Of a stretch of 64,000 nt of DNA, positions 46,638 through 54,790 are shown piece after piece. A program made the translations under genes and the position numbers. The stretch spans positions 186,001 through 250,000 of the forward strand of contig NZ_UCOB01000003.1 in NCBI RefSeq assembly GCF_900474295.1, in the 5' to 3' direction. The notes beneath the pieces were generated by a model. That model was not told where the DNA came from, did no database searches, and saw only the letters and a program-made list of their open reading frames with translations. Within the stretch, counting starts at the first letter, position 1. Each line of letters starts with the position of its first letter. The stretch comes from Synechococcus sp. UW140. Its GTDB lineage: Bacteria > Cyanobacteriota > Cyanobacteriia > PCC-6307 > Cyanobiaceae.

Positions 46638-46723
46638 AACAAGATGAAGATCACTGCCGGCCCAGCAAGAGCAATCAGCGCGAGTGCCGCGAAGTTCGAA
46701 ATCAGATGGAAGTCAATACCCAT
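46616..46723 (-). CDS. psb30: Photosystem II subunit Psb30 (Ycf12)
   Basis: A 35-residue single-helix protein, too short for most gene-calling cut-offs: [17 protein letters not shown], then [18 protein letters not shown]. The LAGPAVIF and RRGAL ends match Psb30/Ycf12, a peripheral subunit of the photosystem II core. ATG 46723 has a clear reading of 36 codons to TGA. It overlaps the end of the ClC gene by 22 bp and diverges from the YkgJ-type gene. Confidence 0.9.
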   Translation of the reverse strand: MGIDFHLISNFAALALIALAGPAVIFILFYRRGAL

Positions 46724-46806
46724 GGAGATTGTGCGGTGATCCGACGCAATGATCTCATTAGGCTACGGAAGATGTCACTCGATTCCAGGCACCATTCCCT
46801 GCCACT

Positions 46807-47208
46807 GTGATACAGCGTCACAGCAGAGAGGCCATGGCAAGAGGAAAACCCTCTTGGAGCTGTATCAGTCAATGCGGTGCCTGCTGTCGTCTAGCTCCTG
46901 ACGAACGACCGGAGGCACTCGAAGTGCTTAACGATGAACAACGCGAGATCTATCTTGGTTTGGTCGGTGTCGACGGTTGGTGCAGGCATTACGACAGTGG
47001 TGGGCGGCGCTGTCGGATTTATGACGATCGGCCTGATTTTTGCCGGGTGACCAGCCTCGCGAGCTTGTTTGAGGTTCCGCCAGACCAAGCCGACAGCTTT
47101 GCGATCTCCTGCTGTCATCAACAGATCCGGTCTGTATACGGAGGCCGGAGTCGGGAACTGCGTAGGTTCAATCAGATTGTTTCGGGATCAAGGAAGGGCG
47201 ATGCCTGA
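46807..47208 (+). CDS. YkgJ-type CxxCxxCC metal-binding protein
   Basis: A 133-residue protein with the YkgJ signature CISQCGACCRL near the N terminus, DGWCRHYDSGGRRCRIYDDRPDFCR in the middle, and CC in ISCCHQQ. These cysteines bind zinc or iron in the family (PF03692). GTG 46807 is the first start; ATG 46834 (MARGKPSW) is more likely. Function unknown. It overlaps the first GDT1 gene by 8 bp and so may share its metal context. Confidence 0.88.
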   Translation: MIQRHSREAMARGKPSWSCISQCGACCRLAPDERPEALEVLNDEQREIYLGLVGVDGWCRHYDSGGRRCRIYDDRPDFCRVTSLASLFEVPPDQADSFAISCCHQQIRSVYGGRSRELRRFNQIVSGSRKGDA

Positions 47209-47575
47209 GATCGAAACCCCCAACACTGGTGTGGTGAATCCAGTACCAGCTGAGGACGATCAATCGAAGCCGGGGATGGGCTTCACGGCGGTTTTGCTCA
47301 GCACCTTCACCACTGTCTTCGTGGCAGAACTAGGTGACAAAACCCAGCTCGCCACCCTTCTCCTATCCGCCCAGTCAGGTGAACCATGGTTGGTGTTTGT
47401 TGGGGCAGCGTTCGCTCTGATCTGTTCCAGCTTGGTTGGCGTGCTGGTAGGGCGTTGGCTCTCCACAATTCTCCCCCCAGAGCGTTTGGAACAGATGGCG
47501 GGAGTGCTGATGGTGGGATTGGGTCTCTGGCTTGGATTGCAAGCCCTGCAATCCATCACTCAATTTTCACTTTGA
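47201..47575 (+). CDS. GDT1/UPF0016 half-size membrane protein, copy 1
   Basis: A 124-residue, three-helix protein with one ELGDKTQLAT motif (FVAELGDKTQLATLLLS), the cation site of the UPF0016/GDT1 (TMEM165) family. GDT1 proteins export Mn2+ or Ca2+; the cyanobacterial Mnx/PAM71 relatives move Mn2+. Full-length members carry two such motifs in two halves; here each half is a separate gene. It has an N-terminal Pro/Asp/Glu tail before the first helix. ATG 47201 overlaps the YkgJ-type stop; the second copy begins 13 bp after this stop. Confidence 0.9.
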   Translation: MPEIETPNTGVVNPVPAEDDQSKPGMGFTAVLLSTFTTVFVAELGDKTQLATLLLSAQSGEPWLVFVGAAFALICSSLVGVLVGRWLSTILPPERLEQMAGVLMVGLGLWLGLQALQSITQFSL

Positions 47576-47588
47576 CGCCTTAGATCAG

Positions 47589-47897
47589 ATGGATTTCCCA
47601 CTGCTTGCCTCCACCTTCGTCACTGTGTTTCTTGCCGAACTGGGTGACAAGACTCAGCTGGCGACCGTGGCGATCAGCGGCACATCCAACCGACCACTGG
47701 CGGTGTTCATTGGGTCGTCAAGCGCTCTTGTGCTGGCCAGCCTGATCGGGGCAATCGCAGGAGGATCCATGGCCAGCGTTGTGCCCGCTGACCTGCTCCA
47801 GCTTCTGGCCTCTGCTGGCTTCCTTTTGATCGGCATCCGTTTGCTCTGGCCGATGTTGTCGTCTTCAAAAGGGTTGAAAAGCGCAGAAGAAGACTGA
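47589..47897 (+). CDS. GDT1/UPF0016 half-size membrane protein, copy 2
   Basis: A 102-residue partner of the preceding gene with FLAELGDKTQLATVAISGTS, three helices (FIGSSSALVLASLIGAIAGG, LLQLLASAGFLLIGIRLLWPML) and a short charged tail. The start is ATG 47589 (MDFPLLAST); the frame upstream to 47532 is discarded because it overlaps the first gene and reads as no family sequence. The two proteins probably assemble as an antiparallel heterodimer. Confidence 0.9.
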   Translation: MDFPLLASTFVTVFLAELGDKTQLATVAISGTSNRPLAVFIGSSSALVLASLIGAIAGGSMASVVPADLLQLLASAGFLLIGIRLLWPMLSSSKGLKSAEED

Positions 47898-47991
47898 TTC
47901 GGGTCTGCACCTAAAATTAATCAACACCTGGACATCCTCTGCGTGGTTCTTGAGCTCCGGTTCAAGGGCCTGTCCAAGGTGATCCCCGCCC

Positions 47992-48008
47992 CCGGCCCTG
48001 TAGGCCGG
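47992..48008 (+). promoter_or_regulatory. Small hairpin upstream of the second RNB gene
   Basis: CCGGCC and GGCCGG pair across CTGTA, 17 bp before the ATG at 48026. Close enough to affect ribosome access; RNB genes in other bacteria regulate their own messages, but no such evidence exists here. Confidence 0.35.
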
Positions 48009-48025
48009 CCAGCTCACACCCAACG

Positions 48026-50359
48026 ATGAAGTTCTCGGTCGCCGATCTCCTCGACCATCTCCCCCTAACCGGATCTCTGGAAACGGGGAAACTCGAAAAG
48101 ATTTTGCGGCTCAGTAACCGCGCTGAAAAGCAGCATCTAACTCTGGCGCTGCAAAGCCTGGCGAAACTTGGAGTGCTCGAGCTCGCTGGAGAAGAAGAGG
48201 TCAGCCGTTGCCAAGACGAAGGCCTGATTGAGGCGCGGTTGCGTTGCAGCAGCAAAGGCTTCTGCTTTGCCATCCGCGAAGACGGAGGTGAAGATATCTA
48301 CGTTCGAGATCACCAGCTCAATCACGCCTGGAACGGTGACCGCGTGCTTGTGCGAATCACACGGGAGGGTGGTCGTCGACGATCACCCGAAGGGGGGGTG
48401 CAATGCATTCTTGAACGCAGTACCACCAGCCTTCTCGCCCAGCTCGAAAAGCAGGACGAACGCCTGATGGCCTTGCCGCTCGATGATCGCGTGCTCGCGA
48501 CCATCGAACTGCCCGAGGCGGATGTCTGTCATCTGACTGAAATCGACGAACCCTCAGTCGTCGAAGTGGAGGTCGACCGATATCCGGTGGCTCAGTTTTC
48601 AGCCCGCGGCCACGTCGCACGACCGCTGCCCCTCGATGCAGGGCCTGCCGGTGATCGTGAGCTGCTACTCACCAAAGCCCACCTGCACAAAAGGCCCCCA
48701 GCTCCTCGAGCCAGTAGTAAGTCCCCTTCAACCAAAAAAAGAGTCGATCTCACCGATCAACCTTCGCTGTTACTACGGTCATGGGCTGGCCTTCAGGCTC
48801 CATGTCTGCCGGCAGTTCATGTGGAACCCCATGAAGGCGGCAGCCGTCTCTGGCTCCATGCTCCATCGATTGCTGAAAGGATCAACCCCGCTAGCAGCAT
48901 GGATCATTGGTTGCAAGATCAAGGAGAAGCTCTCTGTTTAGGAGAGTCCTGGCAGCCTTTACTGAACTCGACACTGACGCAGGCGAGCCGCTTCGAGGAA
49001 AATGCAAGCCAAGACGCCATCTCGCTGCGTCTTGATATCAGCGCCGACGGAACCATTGGCGAGTGGGAGTTTCAACTGAGCACGGTGCGACCGGTCGCCA
49101 CCGTGACGGCTAAAGCCTTAGCCGCCTTGGCGACCCGCAAGCCCAAGGCACGCACGGTACCGGTGGCGCTCAAGCCTCTCAAGGACCAGCTCGGTCAGAT
49201 CGAGACCTTGCTCTTCTGTGCCCGCAGTTTGCATGACCAGGCCTGCAGTCGTGGGGGCATTGAACTGGACCTGCCTGCTCCAGCCCTAGAAAATCTTGGG
49301 GATCTGCGCTGTGCCTCGCCTGATTCATGTCGCCATCAATGGCTGGCACCCCTCAATCAAGAGGATCCGAATTCAATCCTTGCTGTTCTGATCAGAGCAG
49401 CTGACCAATGCTGGGCCAGACACGCCTCGGATCTCAATCTTCCATTCCTTGTGCTTGAAGCAGTGGAGCCAGACCCATCAACGCTCAATGATGTGGCCAA
49501 AACAGCCATCGGGCTTGACCTGCCCTTGGAACTGGATGATGAGGGAACTCCCTCAGCGGTAGATCTGGTTCGAGCCTTCAAGGACAGTCCTTTGCGGAGA
49601 ATGCTTGACCTTCAGATGCGCCAGGCGCTCCCTGATCCAATGGTGCGATCGATCAGCGCACGAGCACTCACCAACGAAGATGCCGAGCATGACGATGGAG
49701 ACAATCCGCTACCGAACACCGAATCGATCCCATCAGCCCAACCTGGAGCTCCCTGGTGTTGTCCAACCCTGCATGCGACAGACCTGATTAACCAGCATGT
49801 TCTTGCCGCATTGCTCAACGAAGGCAAAGATCGCCCCACCGTGCGTCATAAGGAAAAGGTGAATCTGGGTCGAAGCGGCGCAGGTGGTGGCGTCCGTTGG
49901 CCTCTGCTGACGGCCAGTCAGGAGCAGAAACTGCTCGAAGCATTCCAACAACGTCAGCTTGTGCGTCTGAACAGCCGACGCAGACAGCAGACAGAGCTGG
50001 AAAAGGATCTGATCGCCATGGCCCAGGCTCGCAGTGCGGAACCCATGGTTGAACAGGAACACAAGGGCCGTATCAGCGGTGTCCAGAGTTATGGCTTCTT
50101 TGTCGAACTCCCGCCTTCAGGGGTAGAAGGCATGGTGCACGTCAGCTCCCTGAACGACGATTGGTACGAATACCGATCACGCCAGAACCGCCTCGTGGGG
50201 AGGCGTAACCGTCGCGTTTATCAACTGGGTGACGAAGTCGTCGTCAAGGTCACCAAGGTGGATGTGCTCCGTAATCAAATCGATCTCGACATTGTTGAAA
50301 CTGAACCTGAATCGAGCCATGGGAAGGAGTCGCTTCCCGTCGCAGTGAGCGACCAGTAA
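48026..50359 (+). CDS. RNase R-like RNB protein lacking the catalytic residues
   Basis: A 777-residue protein with the RNase R architecture: N-terminal winged helix (about 1-55), cold-shock domain (GFCFAIREDGGEDIYVRD and following), RNB region, and C-terminal S1 domain (HKGRISGVQSYGFFVELPPS, GMVHVSSL). The RNB segment still aligns (GGSRLWLHAPSIAERINPAS with GGARIWIHVADPGRLIEAGS of the intact paralogue), but the stretch carrying all four catalytic aspartates is replaced by a shorter CLPAVHVEPHE, and the SPIRRY anchor is changed to CPTLHATD. It should bind RNA but not cut it. Same strand as ubiX, 16 bp apart. Confidence 0.88.
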   Translation: MKFSVADLLDHLPLTGSLETGKLEKILRLSNRAEKQHLTLALQSLAKLGVLELAGEEEVSRCQDEGLIEARLRCSSKGFCFAIREDGGEDIYVRDHQLNHAWNGDRVLVRITREGGRRRSPEGGVQCILERSTTSLLAQLEKQDERLMALPLDDRVLATIELPEADVCHLTEIDEPSVVEVEVDRYPVAQFSARGHVARPLPLDAGPAGDRELLLTKAHLHKRPPAPRASSKSPSTKKRVDLTDQPSLLLRSWAGLQAPCLPAVHVEPHEGGSRLWLHAPSIAERINPASSMDHWLQDQGEALCLGESWQPLLNSTLTQASRFEENASQDAISLRLDISADGTIGEWEFQLSTVRPVATVTAKALAALATRKPKARTVPVALKPLKDQLGQIETLLFCARSLHDQACSRGGIELDLPAPALENLGDLRCASPDSCRHQWLAPLNQEDPNSILAVLIRAADQCWARHASDLNLPFLVLEAVEPDPSTLNDVAKTAIGLDLPLELDDEGTPSAVDLVRAFKDSPLRRMLDLQMRQALPDPMVRSISARALTNEDAEHDDGDNPLPNTESIPSAQPGAPWCCPTLHATDLINQHVLAALLNEGKDRPTVRHKEKVNLGRSGAGGGVRWPLLTASQEQKLLEAFQQRQLVRLNSRRRQQTELEKDLIAMAQARSAEPMVEQEHKGRISGVQSYGFFVELPPSGVEGMVHVSSLNDDWYEYRSRQNRLVGRRNRRVYQLGDEVVVKVTKVDVLRNQIDLDIVETEPESSHGKESLPVAVSDQ

Positions 50360-50375
50360 GCCAAGCGCCGCAACT

Positions 50376-51014
50376 GTGAGTCATTCAAATCAGAACGATC
50401 AAGCATTGCTGCCCTACGTCCTGGCGGTCACTGGAGCCTCGGCCCAACAGTTGGCCGAGCGCTCGCTTGAGCTGCTCTTGCAGAACAATCGCCATGTTCA
50501 CCTCGTTCTCAGCAGGGGGGCCCATGAGGTCTGGAAAGCCGAAATGGGAGTGAATGTTCCAGTCGACCCTCAAACACAGGAAGGCTTCTGGAGAGAACGA
50601 CTCCGATGCGATCAAGGAGTCCTCCACTGCCACCGCTGGAATGATCAGGCGGCAACGATTGCCAGCGGTAGTACTCGCACCCGCGCCATGGTGATTGTGC
50701 CCTGCAGCATGGGCAGTGTTGGCAGAATCGCTGCAGGTGTCGCCACCGACTTGGTTGAACGTTGCGCTGATGTTCACCTCAAGGAAGGACGCCCGCTTGT
50801 GATAGCGCCCAGGGAAATGCCCTGGAACCTCATCCACCTGCGCAATTTGACCAGCTTGGCAGAAGCTGGGGCAAGGATTGCTCCACCGATCCCAGCCTGG
50901 TACACCCAACCAAGAAGTCTCGAAGACATGGTTGATTTTCTGGTGGTGCGCCTATTCGACGGGCTAGGTGAATCGCTCACACCGATTCAACGCTGGCGAG
51001 AAGAAAAGGCATGA
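50376..51014 (+). CDS. ubiX: Flavin prenyltransferase UbiX
   Basis: A 212-residue flavoprotein that prenylates FMN to make the cofactor of UbiD-type decarboxylases. Family markers: VLAVTGASAQQLAERSLELL, the CSMGSVGRIAAG segment, DVHLKEGRPLVIAPREMPW, and IHLRNLTSLAEAGARIAPPIPAWY. In cyanobacteria UbiX serves the plastoquinone path together with UbiD. GTG 50376 is the start; the stop overlaps the next gene (ATGA). Confidence 0.93.
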   Translation: MSHSNQNDQALLPYVLAVTGASAQQLAERSLELLLQNNRHVHLVLSRGAHEVWKAEMGVNVPVDPQTQEGFWRERLRCDQGVLHCHRWNDQAATIASGSTRTRAMVIVPCSMGSVGRIAAGVATDLVERCADVHLKEGRPLVIAPREMPWNLIHLRNLTSLAEAGARIAPPIPAWYTQPRSLEDMVDFLVVRLFDGLGESLTPIQRWREEKA

Positions 51015-51577
51015 CCAAGCTCCAGAAGCTTCTCTTGGTGCCCAGCCTCAGCCCCCTGGTGGCAGCCATGGTTGTGGCCAGTCTCAATCTGCGCCAACCC
51101 ACGTCCTTGAAGCTACTCACTTGGCGCAGCCCAGCAATTCCGATCGGAGCCTGGGTTGCTGTCGCCGCAGGAGGCGCTGGTCTGTTTAGTTTTCTGGCGG
51201 CTTATGGGGCATCCGCTGCCAGTGCTCCTCTACGCAGGCAGGTACATCGTCCCTTGGGCTGGGACAAGCCTGAAGATGAGTTCTGGTCACCCCCTGTAGA
51301 GCAACAACCTTTCACACCGCATCAACAGACAACAGAGAGCAACCAACAAGCCACAGTGCAATGGCCTGAAAGGGATGTGCGCGATCCCGCTCCAACCGTG
51401 GCTGTCCCATTCAGGGTCATCCAGTGGGGAAACAAGGGACACTCAGAGCCTGCACAAGCCCAGAACGTTTCAAGGGCAGGAACTGCAGCGGCAACACCAG
51501 CACAACCAAAAACGACCACTGAGGACATCACAAGCCTCGATGACGACTGGGATCGTCCCCTGCCGGATGACTGGTGA
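51011..51577 (+). CDS. Two-helix membrane hypothetical protein
   Basis: A 188-residue protein with two hydrophobic segments near the N terminus (LLLVPSLSPLVAAMVVASL and IPIGAWVAVAAGGAGLFSFLAA) followed by a polar Gln/Thr/Pro-rich tail ending in an acidic DDDWDRPLPDDW. The tail is low-complexity and likely disordered. No family recognised. Overlap of 4 bp with ubiX suggests coupled expression. Possibly a small membrane protein of the plastoquinone or chlorophyll cluster, by position only. Confidence 0.65.
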   Translation: MTKLQKLLLVPSLSPLVAAMVVASLNLRQPTSLKLLTWRSPAIPIGAWVAVAAGGAGLFSFLAAYGASAASAPLRRQVHRPLGWDKPEDEFWSPPVEQQPFTPHQQTTESNQQATVQWPERDVRDPAPTVAVPFRVIQWGNKGHSEPAQAQNVSRAGTAAATPAQPKTTTEDITSLDDDWDRPLPDDW

Positions 51578-51630
51578 GCGCTGGTGACTGCTTGCCTGCG
51601 CTGACTAAAGTTGCGCCAGTGAAGGCCATC

Positions 51631-52071
51631 ATGGTGAGCGAAACTCCTGCTGCAGCAACTCCTGCACCTTCTGACAAGCCAAAGAAGGCAGAAAAAGTCG
51701 CTAAGCCGCCGAAGCCTGAAGACAAGCCGTTCGAGGCTTTCATTCATGAAGAACTGATTCCCGCCTTGCGCAAGGGATTACAAGATCACAACATCACCCC
51801 AGCCGTCCTTGATCTCAGGCAAGGCGAACGGCCTGTTGTTGGTGGCACATGCTGGATGGTGCATGGCGAACTGCCCCCTGGCCGACGGTTCTGGCTGTGC
51901 TTCTCAGAGGCTTCGATCACCTCCTCCAAAACCATTGCACTTGCTGATCCGGGCACGGATGCGAGCCTGCTCGAGTCGTTTCTGATCGACGAAAAGCGCA
52001 TGACGCTGGCCCTGCTGCAATCCCGTCTGTTGCAAAGACTCAATGGCCAGAAATGGTTGGGTGGCAACTGA
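51631..52071 (+). CDS. DUF2996 family protein
   Basis: A 146-residue protein with a Lys/Pro/Ala-rich N-terminal leader (about 1-35) and the DUF2996 core: EDKPFEAFIHEELIPALRKGL, PVVGGTCWMVHGELPPGRRFWLCF, ESFLIDEKRMTLALLQSRLLQRLNGQKWL. The family occurs in cyanobacteria and chloroplasts and has no established function. ATG 51631 is chosen over GTG 51574, which overlaps the previous gene and adds 19 residues unlike the family. acsF follows 68 bp later. Confidence 0.85.
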   Translation: MVSETPAAATPAPSDKPKKAEKVAKPPKPEDKPFEAFIHEELIPALRKGLQDHNITPAVLDLRQGERPVVGGTCWMVHGELPPGRRFWLCFSEASITSSKTIALADPGTDASLLESFLIDEKRMTLALLQSRLLQRLNGQKWLGGN

Positions 52072-52139
52072 GGCTTAACACGATCCACCTTGATCAGCGG
52101 TGCTCCGCCTACATTGGTTGCCACTGAAGCTCAGATTCG

Positions 52140-53222
52140 ATGGTGCCCCCAACCGCCGTCAGTGAAGCCGCAGCAGCGGATTCAGCCGTTTCCATCAAGG
52201 ACCCGGTCAAGGACACGATCCTGACGCCCCGCTTCTACACAACCGACTTCGATGCGATGGCGGCGATGGACCTCCGCCCCAATGAGGCGGAACTAGAAGC
52301 CATTTGCGAAGAGTTCCGCAAGGATTACAACCGCCACCATTTTGTCCGTAACGGTGAATTCGACGGCGCCGCCGAGAAGCTCGACCCCAAAACACGAGAA
52401 GTTTTTGTTGAATTTCTTGAGCAGAGCTGCACCTCAGAATTCTCGGGATTTCTGCTTTACAAAGAACTGAGTCGCCGAATCAAGACGCGTAATCCTCTCC
52501 TTGCTGAGTGTTTCGCTCACATGGCACGAGACGAGGCCCGCCACGCTGGATTCCTCAATAAATCAATGAGCGACTTTGGCTTGCAGCTTGACCTAGGTTT
52601 TTTGACAGCCAATAAAAAGTATACATTTTTCAAGCCTAAATATATCTTCTATGCCACCTATCTCTCAGAGAAGATTGGCTATTGGCGCTATATCGCCATC
52701 TTCCGTCACTTGGAGAAGAACCCAGACAGCAAGATCTTTCCAATCTTCAACTTCTTCGAGAACTGGTGTCAGGACGAGAACCGCCACGGTGATTTCTTTG
52801 ATGCTCTGATGAAAGCCCAACCAGACACCGTTCGCGGCTTTCGCGCTCGTTTGTTCTGTCGTTTCTTCCTTTTGGCCGTTTTCGCGACCATGTATGTGCG
52901 TGATGTGGCTCGGAAGGAGTTTTATGAAGCCCTGGGTCTCGACGCTCGCGAGTACGACCGGATGGTGATTGACAAGACCAACGAGACATCGGCACGTGTC
53001 TTCCCTGTTGTGCTCGATGTCAAGAATCCCAAGTTCTGGGATGGGCTTGAAAATCTTGTTAACAACAATGCTGCCCTGGCTGCAGCTGATGCCAGCAGCG
53101 CACCTGCTCCATTGAAGCTGGTGCGCAAATTGCCCCACTGGCTGGCCAACGGAGTGCAGATGGCATCCCTCTTCCTGATGTCGCCTGTGCGCAGTGACGA
53201 ATATCAGCCAGCCGTCCGCTAG
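52140..53222 (+). CDS. acsF: Mg-protoporphyrin IX monomethyl ester oxidative cyclase
   Basis: A 360-residue diiron protein, the aerobic cyclase that forms ring E of chlorophyll. Diiron ligands sit in [28 protein letters not shown] and [16 protein letters not shown]; the FYTTDFDAM start and [11 protein letters not shown] segment match the AcsF/CHL27 family. The N-terminal about 25 residues are poorly conserved and Ala/Ser-rich. It is O2-dependent. A terminator-like hairpin lies about 50 bp after the stop. Confidence 0.97.
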   Translation: MVPPTAVSEAAAADSAVSIKDPVKDTILTPRFYTTDFDAMAAMDLRPNEAELEAICEEFRKDYNRHHFVRNGEFDGAAEKLDPKTREVFVEFLEQSCTSEFSGFLLYKELSRRIKTRNPLLAECFAHMARDEARHAGFLNKSMSDFGLQLDLGFLTANKKYTFFKPKYIFYATYLSEKIGYWRYIAIFRHLEKNPDSKIFPIFNFFENWCQDENRHGDFFDALMKAQPDTVRGFRARLFCRFFLLAVFATMYVRDVARKEFYEALGLDAREYDRMVIDKTNETSARVFPVVLDVKNPKFWDGLENLVNNNAALAAADASSAPAPLKLVRKLPHWLANGVQMASLFLMSPVRSDEYQPAVR

Positions 53223-53272
53223 GCCATCGGGAACGACTCGCCGTCGGCCAGATCTCACAACATGCATCTGTC

Positions 53273-53291
53273 AATGCCTGGCGTAAGCCGG
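53273..53291 (+). terminator. Terminator-like hairpin after acsF
   Basis: ATGCCTGGC (53273 on) pairs with GCCGGGCAT across GTAA with one G-T pair, then TTGTTGTG. The tail is only partly T. The first two ATGs of the tldD frame lie in or just before it. Confidence 0.45.
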
Positions 53292-53342
53292 GCATTGTTG
53301 TGTGCAGTTCTCCATAATCAGAGCTTGACGCATTCGGGCGGT

Positions 53343-54788
53343 TTGGTTGCATCCCATCCAACGGAACGCCAAGACCATGGGCTCGATCCGGCCCAGACGG
53401 CTTGGCAGCAACGGCTCGAAGCCTTGCTCGGAGAAGGATGTCGGGCCGGCGCAGACCTCGTGGAGGTATTTCTCGAACGCACGGACCACATCGGTGTCCT
53501 GGCTGAACAGGACACGATCACGAGCGTCAGTCCTGCATTTGCGATGGGAGCCGGAATTCGTGTTTTCAGCAATCAACGCGATGGCTTTGTCAGCACGAAC
53601 GATCTGAGCGACGCCGGGCTGCTCAGGGCCCTTGATCAGGCGCTTGGCATGCTCAATCTGGAACGTCACTCCGCAGCAAGCCTGCGCAGCTTCGATGGCC
53701 TACGGCCGTTGCGCGATTTTGGATTAGAGAAACAGGGATGGCTGGTTCAGGCACCAGACCTCTCCTCAAGCACGGCCTTGTTGCTTCAGGGAACCGATCT
53801 GTTGCAGCGACATGGACAACACCTCGACGTCAGACGTGGTAGCTATTCCCGTGACTGGCAGGAGGTGCTTGTCGCCGCAAGTGACGGGACTTTTGCTCGC
53901 GACATTCGTTTGCATCAATCCTGTGGCTTGAGTGTGCTCGCTGCCGATGGTGAGCACCGGGCCAGCATCGGACGGCGCTATGGCTCCACCGATAGGCCTG
54001 ACGATCTCAAGACCTGGGATGTGGATGCCTCTGCGGCAGAGGTCTGTGCGAGCGCAGCCACCATGCTCTACGCCGACTATGTGGATGGAGGCCAGATGCC
54101 CGTGGTGTTGGCCAATCGTTTCGGTGGTGTGATCTTCCACGAGGCCTGTGGCCATTTGCTGGAAACCACCCAACTGGAACGAGGCACCTCTCCCTTCGCC
54201 GGCATGGTTGACCAGACCATTGCCAATCCTGCGGTCACGGCCATTGATGAAGGCCTCAGTGCCGGTGCGTTTGGCTCAATTGCCATGGATGATGAAGGAA
54301 TGGAATCGCAAAGAACCGTTTTGATTGAGAACGGGGTGCTGAAACGATTCCTCAGCGATCGGGCAGGTGAGATGCGAACAGGCCATCAGCGCACAGGCAG
54401 TGGCCGGCGACAAAACCACGGTTTCGCAGCAGCCAGTCGCATGCGCAACACCTACATCGCTGCCGGTCCCCATCGACCAGAAGAGCTGATCAGCTCAATC
54501 GACCGAGGTCTGTATTGCAAATCGATGGGGGGTGGAAGTGTTGGAGCGACAGGCCAATTCAACTTCTCAGTTGAGGAGGCCTATCTGATTGAGAACGGTC
54601 AATTGGGTCAGGCCGTGAAAGGAGCCACCTTGATCGGCGAAGCCAAGGAGGTGATGCCCCGCATCTCGATGTGCGCTGATGACCTAGATCTTGCAGCCGG
54701 ATACTGCGGTTCTGTCAGCGGCAGCATCTTTGTCACCGTGGGGCAACCTCACATCAAGGTCGATTCGATCACCGTGGGAGGCCGCTGA
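53343..54788 (+). CDS. tldD: Metalloprotease TldD
   Basis: A TldD-type subunit of the TldD/TldE zinc protease that degrades small peptides and matures microcin B17 in E. coli. The zinc motif HEACGH is in GGVIFHEACGHLLETTQL, with RTGSGRRQNHGFAAASRMRN and GGGSVGATGQFNF conserved blocks after it. The N-terminal core EALLGEGCRAGADLVEVFLERTDH is the cyanobacterial form. Start choice is uncertain: TTG 53343 places about 20 residues before this core as in relatives; the frame is open to ATG 53262, which would lie ahead of the acsF terminator hairpin. TldE follows 2 bp after the stop. Confidence 0.88.
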   Translation: MVASHPTERQDHGLDPAQTAWQQRLEALLGEGCRAGADLVEVFLERTDHIGVLAEQDTITSVSPAFAMGAGIRVFSNQRDGFVSTNDLSDAGLLRALDQALGMLNLERHSAASLRSFDGLRPLRDFGLEKQGWLVQAPDLSSSTALLLQGTDLLQRHGQHLDVRRGSYSRDWQEVLVAASDGTFARDIRLHQSCGLSVLAADGEHRASIGRRYGSTDRPDDLKTWDVDASAAEVCASAATMLYADYVDGGQMPVVLANRFGGVIFHEACGHLLETTQLERGTSPFAGMVDQTIANPAVTAIDEGLSAGAFGSIAMDDEGMESQRTVLIENGVLKRFLSDRAGEMRTGHQRTGSGRRQNHGFAAASRMRNTYIAAGPHRPEELISSIDRGLYCKSMGGGSVGATGQFNFSVEEAYLIENGQLGQAVKGATLIGEAKEVMPRISMCADDLDLAAGYCGSVSGSIFVTVGQPHIKVDSITVGGR

Positions 54789-54790
54789 TC

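Noticed and set aside
48026-50359. The second RNB gene as a pseudogene
   Set aside because: The frame is intact over 777 codons, domain ends are well preserved and the alterations are limited to the active site, so it is treated as a functional non-catalytic protein.
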